Assembly (NCBI GenBank): GCA_030838445.1
Contig: JAUZFQ010000069.1
Coordinates: 1 to 36,430, forward strand
Source: Pyrinomonadaceae bacterium
GTDB lineage: Bacteria > Acidobacteriota > Blastocatellia > Pyrinomonadales > Pyrinomonadaceae
Length of the DNA stretch: 36,430 bases
Direction of reading: 5' to 3'
The translations under genes were made by a program, and so were the position numbers. Position 1 is the stretch's first letter. Every line of letters begins with the position of its first letter. Below the pieces are notes generated by a model. It did not search any database. It was not told where the DNA came from and saw only the letters and a list, made by a program, of their open reading frames with translations. This document shows positions 31,503 to 36,430 of this stretch, in pieces.

Positions 31503-32270
31503 CTACGCCGCCGACGCCGTTGACACCGACGCCGCTGACGCGGGCACGCCACCGAAGCGACGCTCGCGCCCGTGAAACTCCGCGACCGCGGCGGCCAGAT
31601 CATCGCCCGTGAAATCAGGCCACATCCGCCGCGTGAAATAGAGTTCGGCATACGCGCTCTCCCACAACAGGAAATCGCTCACGCGCTGTTCGCCGCCCGT
31701 GCGAATCAACAAGTCCACGTCGCGCGCGGGCGCTATGTCGTGCACCGCGCGGCCGAGCAGCGACGCGAACTCCTCACGCGTCACTATGCTCGTTGACCTG
31801 CGCTCCGAGTTCAACACGCGCGCCGCACGCAAGATCGCCTCGCGCGACGAGTAGTCAACCGCGAGCCGCAAGGTCAGCTCGCGCCCGCCCGCCGTTCTCG
31901 CCTCCGCCGTCTCGATGGCCGCGCGGAGCGTCCGAGCCAAGCGGTCGCGCCGCCCGACGACGCACAGGCGCACGCCGCGCTCCGCTAGTTTCTCTGTCTC
32001 CGAGATCAGGTAGCGACGCAGCAGTCGCATCAGCAGCGACACCTCGCGCGGCGGCCGCCCCCAGTTGTCCGCCGAGAACGCGTAGAGCGTGAGCGTGCCG
32101 ATGCCGCTTGCGGGGGCGGCCTCCACCACGCGGCGCACGGCCTCTGCGCCCGCCCTGTGCCCCGCCGTGCGCGGCAACCCGCGCCCGCGCGCCCAACGCC
32201 CGTTGCCGTCCATGATGATCGCGACGTGCAAGCCGTCGTCTGTCGCCAATTGCAAAGCCCTTTGTTTCAT
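31503..32270 (-). CDS. uppS: Isoprenyl transferase (undecaprenyl diphosphate synthase family)
   Basis: A 255-residue cis-prenyltransferase that condenses isopentenyl diphosphates on an allylic primer to make the C55 carrier lipid for peptidoglycan and other envelope polymers. [10 protein letters not shown] carries the catalytic Asp21. Other family marks are [25 protein letters not shown], and near the C-terminus [27 protein letters not shown], where the usual RTSGEQRLSNFL is slightly altered. The last 12 residues are an Ala/Ser/Thr tail. The ATG at 32270 has GTGGTGA upstream; a TTG five codons earlier is less likely. No cdsA or rseP follows as in many bacteria, so the gene is out of its classic cluster and may be a second copy with a different product length. 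Confidence 0.92.
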   Translation of the reverse strand: MKQRALQLATDDGLHVAIIMDGNGRWARGRGLPRTAGHRAGAEAVRRVVEAAPASGIGTLTLYAFSADNWGRPPREVSLLMRLLRRYLISETEKLAERGVRLCVVGRRDRLARTLRAAIETAEARTAGGRELTLRLAVDYSSREAILRAARVLNSERRSTSIVTREEFASLLGRAVHDIAPARDVDLLIRTGGEQRVSDFLLWESAYAELYFTRRMWPDFTGDDLAAAVAEFHGRERRFGGVPASAASVSTASAA

Positions 32271-32313
32271 AAAGTCACCACGCAAAAAAATTTGCTCTCC
32301 CGAATTTTAGACT

Positions 32314-32742
32314 CTAGCGTTCCCGCGCCGTGCGGATGATTGACTCCATGTGATCGAGGTAGCGCGTGAGAGCGCGCCGCCCGGCGTCCGTCAGGCGAAA
32401 CTCGGTCTTCGGCGTGCGCCCCTCGAAAGACTTCTCGCAGGTGATGTACTTGGCGTCTTCGAGCTTGCGCGCGTGGACGCTCAAGTTGCCGTCGGTCGTC
32501 TTCAAAATCTCTTTGAGTTCGTTGAAGGTGAGCGAGGCGTTGCCCGCGAGCGCGCTGACGATGCCGAGCCGCAGGCGTTCGTGGATCAGCCGGTCTAACT
32601 CGGCCGCGCTCGTCGCCGGAGTCTCGTCGGACACGCCGCCGCCGTCGTCGGCAGCAGTCGCCCGCGCGACCTCGCGCAGTTCGCCGCGTCGCGCCCCTGA
32701 GGCGGCGGCGCGACCTTTTCGCTGTGTGCTTCCTTTAGCCAC
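32314..32742 (-). CDS. Winged-helix transcriptional regulator
   Basis: A 142-residue DNA-binding protein. A disordered, basic N-terminal 45 residues precede a winged helix: [43 protein letters not shown] is the helix-turn-helix with the recognition helix. A wing follows ([31 protein letters not shown]). This is the MarR/PadR-like type often paired with a membrane protein gene. The GTG start at 32742 has an excellent AAGGAGG site and overlaps the end of the upstream membrane-protein gene by eight bases, so they are co-expressed. Its target is unknown; self-regulation of the promoter at 33369-33397 is a reasonable guess. Confidence 0.85.
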   Translation of the reverse strand: MAKGSTQRKGRAAASGARRGELREVARATAADDGGGVSDETPATSAAELDRLIHERLRLGIVSALAGNASLTFNELKEILKTTDGNLSVHARKLEDAKYITCEKSFEGRTPKTEFRLTDAGRRALTRYLDHMESIIRTARER

Positions 32743-33361
32743 CGTGCCTCCTTGCGATGATGACGCCGAAGATGAGGTGCAGGCCGCCGAAGCCCGCCGC
32801 CATGTATGCGTCAGCCCACGCCGCCGGACTGAAGAGAGCGAGCGTGCCCGCCAGCATGAAACACAAGCCCATGACCGGCACGATCTTGACGGAAAACGCG
32901 CCGCCCGTCACCACGCCCGCCCCGTAGAGCAGCAGCCACACCGGGCGGATCACGCTGACCGTGCCGTAGCGCGAGAGCACGATGGTCAGGAGCGCGCCGA
33001 CGAAGAGCGGCGGGGCGAGGTTGAAGAGAAGTTTGCGACCCGGCTTGGAGAGTAAGGGCTGTTGCGCCGCGCGCGCCTTGCGCCTCATCGCCACCACGGA
33101 GATGAGTAGCGACAGCACGGCCTCGGCGACCCAGATTTTGATCCACGCCCCGCGCGCCGTCGAGCGCACCGCGAGGTAGCAGGCCGCGAGCGCCGTCAAG
33201 CCGACGACGCACAGGCCCCAGCCGGAGACGGCCGTGAACGACGCCGCGCTCTCCATCGTCTCGCGGATGAAGCGCAGGTTGTCCATCGCCCGCGCGTGCA
33301 GGGCGGGTGGCTCTGGTTCTTGTTCGACCGGGCGCAGGCTGGTTAGTTTGACGACAGTCAT
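32735..33361 (-). CDS. Membrane protein encoded with the winged-helix regulator, probably leaderless
   Basis: A 208-residue protein. A cytoplasmic segment of about 45 residues ([20 protein letters not shown]) is followed by about five or six helices (for example [83 protein letters not shown]). I know similar membrane proteins next to winged-helix regulators in Acidobacteriota, but no function. I start at the ATG at 33361 because the promoter places the transcript start on or next to this ATG. A longer frame begins with a TTG inside the -35 box and cannot be transcribed from that promoter. No ribosome site is needed for a leaderless message, and none is visible. Confidence 0.8.
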   Translation of the reverse strand: MTVVKLTSLRPVEQEPEPPALHARAMDNLRFIRETMESAASFTAVSGWGLCVVGLTALAACYLAVRSTARGAWIKIWVAEAVLSLLISVVAMRRKARAAQQPLLSKPGRKLLFNLAPPLFVGALLTIVLSRYGTVSVIRPVWLLLYGAGVVTGGAFSVKIVPVMGLCFMLAGTLALFSPAAWADAYMAAGFGGLHLIFGVIIARRHGG

Positions 33362-33368
33362 CACGCGC

Positions 33369-33397
33369 ACGATACGCCTTCTCAGCAGTTTCGTCAA
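33369..33397 (-). promoter_or_regulatory. Promoter giving a leaderless mRNA
   Basis: On the minus strand TTGACG (33392-33397), 17 bases, then TATCGT (33369-33374). Only seven bases separate the -10 from the ATG at 33361, so transcription should begin at or within a base of the start codon. Confidence 0.68.
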
Positions 33398-33579
33398 GTA
33401 CTTTATATTGCAAAGCCAGAAAGGCGAAAGTGCCGTGAAGTTTCCGCCTCTGCCCCGCTTGCGGGGGTGAAGTCCGGCGGCTTGGCCGCCCGGTCGGCGA
33501 CGCGCCTGTTTCGCACTCCGTCGCCAAGTTTGTTAGCATACCGGGCACTCTACATCCCGTTAAGGAGACCAGAGAAGTT

Positions 33580-35013
33580 TTGCACGACGAGAAACTCCCC
33601 GGCGGCATCAGTTTCGTCGCCGAAGGCGAAGGCATCCGCGAGTACCGGCTCGCCAACAATTTGAAGGCGCTGCTCGTGGAGAACCGCGTCGCGCCCGTGG
33701 CGACCGTGTGCGTGCTCTACAAGGTCGGCTCGCGCAACGAGGCCGTCGGCTACACCGGCTCGACGCACCTGCTCGAACACATGATGTTCAAGGGCACGCC
33801 CACCTTCAACAAGGATCGCAACACGCAGATCGCCGCCACGCTCCAGAAGATCGGCGCGGACTTCAACGCGACGACGTGGTACGACCGCACCAACTACTTC
33901 GAGACCGTGCCGAGCGATCAACTCGAACTCGCCATCCGGCTCGAAGCCGACCGCATGCGCAACTCGTTTATCGCCGACGCGGATCGTCAGTCCGAGATGA
34001 CCGTCGTGCGCAACGAACTCGAACGCGGGCAGAACGAGCCGACGATGGTCTTAGACGAAGCCGTCTACGCCACGGCCTTCCGCGAGCACCCCTATCACCA
34101 CCCGACCATCGGTTGGCGCGCAGACGTGGAGAACGTGCCCACCGCGCGCCTCAAAGCCTTTTACGACACCTTCTATCACCCGAACAACGCGACCGTCATC
34201 GTCGTCGGCGACTTCGAGCGCGACGCGACGCTCCGTTTAATCAGCGACAACTTCGGCGCGTTCTCCGCGACTGAGGAAGCCATCCCCGAAGTCTACACGG
34301 ACGAACCCGCGCAGCAGGGCGAGCGCCGCCTCGTCATCAAGCGCGCGGGCGAACTCGCGCTCGTGCAGATCGCTTTTCACACGCCCGCCGTGCTCGGCCA
34401 ACTCGGCGTGCTCTCGAACGCCGAACTCGCCGCGCGCGCCGCCGACCCTCCCGCCGAAAACGACATCTACCCGCTCGTCGTGCTCTCGGCCTTGTTATCG
34501 AACGGCGTCACGAGTCGTCTCTATCAAGCTCTCGTCGAGACGGAACTCGCCGTTTCGGTCACCTCGAACTGCGATCAGTTTCGCGACCCCGGCCTTTTCA
34601 ACGTCTACGCCACGGTCAGCCCCGGCGTCGCGCCTGCGGAAGTCGAAGCGGCGATCCTGAAAGAGTTGGAGCGCGTCGCCGCGGAAGATTTGCCGGAGGC
34701 GGAGACGGAGAAGGCCAAGCAGCAGATCATCGCGCAGGTGGCCTACAACCGCGACGGCACGTCCGAGATCGCCTCGCAGATGTCCGAGGCCGAGGCCGTC
34801 GCCGACTGGCGTTTCTACAAAGACTACGCGGCGAACATCGCGCGCGTCACAGGCGCGGACGTGCGACGCGTCGCGCGCGCGTACTTCACGGAAGACAATC
34901 GCACCGTCGGATACTTCATCCCGAAGGCTACGGCCAACGGAGAGAACGGCGACGCGGGCGCAAATGGATCAAGCGACGGCGACGAAGGCGAAACGGCCGC
35001 GAGCGAAGTTTAA
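33580..35013 (+). CDS. M16 family zinc peptidase, catalytic subunit
   Basis: A 477-residue M16B peptidase (mitochondrial-processing-peptidase-like). The inverted zinc motif HxxEH is intact as His63-Leu-Leu-Glu66-His67, with the distal ligand Glu146 in VVRNELERG. NATTWYDRTNYFETV and the YHPNNATVIVVGDF stretch are typical. The C-terminal half lacks the Arg/Tyr pair that normally completes the substrate site (ETELAVSVTS in place of REKRGLAYS). The next gene supplies that pair, so the two probably form a heterodimer. The start is TTG with AAGGAG about 11 bases upstream; no signal peptide is visible. An acidic Gly/Ser/Asn tail ends it. Substrates are probably peptides or small proteins. Confidence 0.9.
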   Translation: MHDEKLPGGISFVAEGEGIREYRLANNLKALLVENRVAPVATVCVLYKVGSRNEAVGYTGSTHLLEHMMFKGTPTFNKDRNTQIAATLQKIGADFNATTWYDRTNYFETVPSDQLELAIRLEADRMRNSFIADADRQSEMTVVRNELERGQNEPTMVLDEAVYATAFREHPYHHPTIGWRADVENVPTARLKAFYDTFYHPNNATVIVVGDFERDATLRLISDNFGAFSATEEAIPEVYTDEPAQQGERRLVIKRAGELALVQIAFHTPAVLGQLGVLSNAELAARAADPPAENDIYPLVVLSALLSNGVTSRLYQALVETELAVSVTSNCDQFRDPGLFNVYATVSPGVAPAEVEAAILKELERVAAEDLPEAETEKAKQQIIAQVAYNRDGTSEIASQMSEAEAVADWRFYKDYAANIARVTGADVRRVARAYFTEDNRTVGYFIPKATANGENGDAGANGSSDGDEGETAASEV

Positions 35014-35050
35014 GAGTCTTTGAGTTCATGGCAGGACGGGAGTGTATGCG

Positions 35051-36430
35051 ATGGTGAAACGGGAAGGCGCGGGGCAAGAGGCGACGGCGACGACGGGCGG
35101 GAGCACGACGCCGCAGGAGTTGGGGCAGCAACCGCTCGCGGCTGGGCACAGCGAAAAATCTTCGGACGCCGCTGCGGCCAACACGCCCGCGAGTGGCGCG
35201 CGCTCGAACTTCGCCGCGCGTGTGGCGCGCACCGAGTTGCCCACGGGGGCTGTCCTGCTCGTCCTCGAAAACCGCGCCACGCAGACCATCTCGCTGCGCG
35301 GTTCTTTGCGCGCCGGTTCGTATTTCGAGCCGCGCGACAAGCCCGGCCTCGCGCGTCTCACCGCCGACATGCTCGAACGCGGCACGCTGCGGCGCACCAA
35401 GTTTCAACTCGCGGGCGACCTTGAAGCCGTCGGCGCGGAGGTCGAATTTTCCGCCGACCCCTTCTCCGTCCAGATCGCCGCGCGCGCGCTCGCCAAAGAT
35501 TTGTCGCTGCTGCTCGGCACGCTCGCCGAACAACTGCGCGAACCCGCGTTCCCCGCCGACGAACTCGAAAAGCTGAAACAGCAGGCCGTCGCCGCCGTGC
35601 AGGAGCAACAGGCGAACACGCGCCTGCGCGCCTATGAAAAGTTTTCCCAACTCACCTACGACCCGGCCAACCCCTTCTACGTCCACGGCGGCGAACAACT
35701 GATCAAGAGTCTCAACTCGATCACGGTTGAAGACGTGCGCCGCTTCTACGAGTCGCGCTACGGCGGCCGCTCGCTCGTCCTCTCCGTCGTCGGAGACGTG
35801 GAGGCCGCCGAAGTGCAGAGACTGTTCGCCGAAGCGTTCGGCGAGTTCGCGGGGCCGCGCGAGAGCGTCGAGATAGACGTGGCCGACCCTGAGCCGCACG
35901 CGGGCACGCGGCGCGAGATCGTGATGCTCAAGGAGAAGGCCAACGTCGATGTGCTGCTCGGCACGGCCGCGCCACTGCGCCGCGACGCGGGCGACTATTA
36001 CGCGGCCACGCTCGCCAACGGCGCGCTCGGCGAATCCACGCTCTCCTCGCGCCTCGGCCTGCAAGTGCGCGACCGCGAAGGGCTGACCTACGGCATCGGC
36101 TCGCGCTTCCGCGCGCCCTCGCTCGCCGCCGGGCCGTGGTACATCGCCGTTTCAGTCAACCCCGGCAACGTCGAGAAGGCGATCACTTCCGCGCTCTCGG
36201 TCTTGCGCGATTACGTCGCGAACGGCATGACCGCCGACGAACTCGCGGACGAAAAATCATCCGCCATCGGCTCGTTCAAAGTCTCGCTCTCGACCAACGC
36301 CGGACTCGCCGACGCCCTCTGGAACGCAGAGTTCTTCCGCCTCAACACGGCCTACCTCGACCGCTTCCCCGAACTCGTACAAGCCGTCACGCTCGAAGAA
36401 GCCAACGCCGCGATTCGCAAATACTTCCGA
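35051..36430 (+). CDS. M16 family non-catalytic partner subunit, 3' end cut off
   Basis: The visible 460 residues are an M16-type protein. A disordered Ala/Thr/Ser/Gly-rich N-terminus of about 50 residues precedes ARTELPTGAVLLVLEN, where the fold begins. At the zinc-motif position it reads GLARLTADMLERGT, so HxxEH is lost and the subunit cannot bind the catalytic zinc. In its second half REGLTYGIGSRF preserves the Arg/Tyr pair used to hold substrate. It starts 37 bases after the catalytic subunit's stop, with GGGAG upstream of the ATG. The pairing mirrors known bacterial M16B heterodimers (for example from Sphingomonas). The frame is open to the window edge. Confidence 0.88.
   Translation, partial: MVKREGAGQEATATTGGSTTPQELGQQPLAAGHSEKSSDAAAANTPASGARSNFAARVARTELPTGAVLLVLENRATQTISLRGSLRAGSYFEPRDKPGLARLTADMLERGTLRRTKFQLAGDLEAVGAEVEFSADPFSVQIAARALAKDLSLLLGTLAEQLREPAFPADELEKLKQQAVAAVQEQQANTRLRAYEKFSQLTYDPANPFYVHGGEQLIKSLNSITVEDVRRFYESRYGGRSLVLSVVGDVEAAEVQRLFAEAFGEFAGPRESVEIDVADPEPHAGTRREIVMLKEKANVDVLLGTAAPLRRDAGDYYAATLANGALGESTLSSRLGLQVRDREGLTYGIGSRFRAPSLAAGPWYIAVSVNPGNVEKAITSALSVLRDYVANGMTADELADEKSSAIGSFKVSLSTNAGLADALWNAEFFRLNTAYLDRFPELVQAVTLEEANAAIRKYFR

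Noticed and set aside
30443-31612. Long plus-strand open frame of about 390 codons
   Set aside because: It is antisense to the DUF4173 gene and part of UppS; the product is Arg-rich and matches no family. High GC leaves such frames open by chance.
32282-32296. GCAAA...TTTGC as a terminator between the regulator and UppS
   Set aside because: A five-base stem with an A/T loop is too weak, and the genes are 43 bases apart on one strand, so read-through is more likely.
33421-33579. Riboswitch in the leader of the M16 operon
   Set aside because: It contains a small CCCCGC/GCGGGG hairpin, but I could match no known riboswitch core.
34928-36064. Minus-strand open frame of about 380 codons
   Set aside because: It is antisense to the second M16 subunit; composition is unlike a real protein.

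Overview
The window is about two-thirds G+C and tightly packed with genes on both strands. The gene set points to Acidobacteriota, most likely the Blastocatellia/Pyrinomonadales group. Hints are the MacB-type permeases without their own ATPase gene, the S46 and paired M16 peptidases, the zinc-ribbon kinase-like protein, a DUF4173 membrane protein and many Ala/Thr/Asn linkers. This placement is an inference from gene content, not from a marker gene. Both ends are cut through genes: a thiolase at the left and an M16 peptidase-like subunit at the right. I saw no rRNA, tRNA, CRISPR array, transposase or phage gene.

Layout: 1-3886 (minus) is a fatty-acid beta-oxidation operon (FadN-type 3-hydroxyacyl-CoA dehydrogenase, a YbaK-type deacylase, thiolase). 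Its TTGCTG/TATGAT promoter holds a FadR/TetR-like palindrome in the spacer. Next come a flavin reductase-like gene (minus), DoxX and an MFS exporter (plus). 7035-10380 (minus) is an overlapping operon with an aconitase-superfamily enzyme in unusual domain order, a CYTH protein, DUF2905 and DUF488. 10400-11700 holds a DUF3465 protein and a small lipoprotein. 11775-14398 (minus) has two MacB/FtsX permeases. 14592-18449 (plus) is a 1285-residue double-AAA+ protein whose C-terminus looks like peptide-chain release factor 2 without its GGQ domain. 18465-20156 (minus) is a lower-GC ABC transporter pair, probably acquired. 20409-22493 is an S46 dipeptidyl-peptidase with a strong terminator; 22578-24026 (minus) is an M48 lipoprotein protease. 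24278-26752 is a tail-anchored zinc-ribbon/pseudokinase/TIR fusion, followed by an ATP-grasp-like protein. 28327-33397 (minus) carries two membrane proteins, an isoprenyl transferase, and a leaderless membrane protein overlapping a winged-helix regulator. 33580 to the end is a pair of M16 subunits with complementary active-site halves.

Three things stand out. The first is the AAA+/release-factor-like fusion. The second is the TIR-pseudokinase. The third is a set of five intergenic inverted repeats whose arms are built of 7-bp units, with a different unit sequence at each locus; three of them sit directly in front of start codons that lack a Shine-Dalgarno sequence. Everything here was read by eye; no database search or folding program was run.
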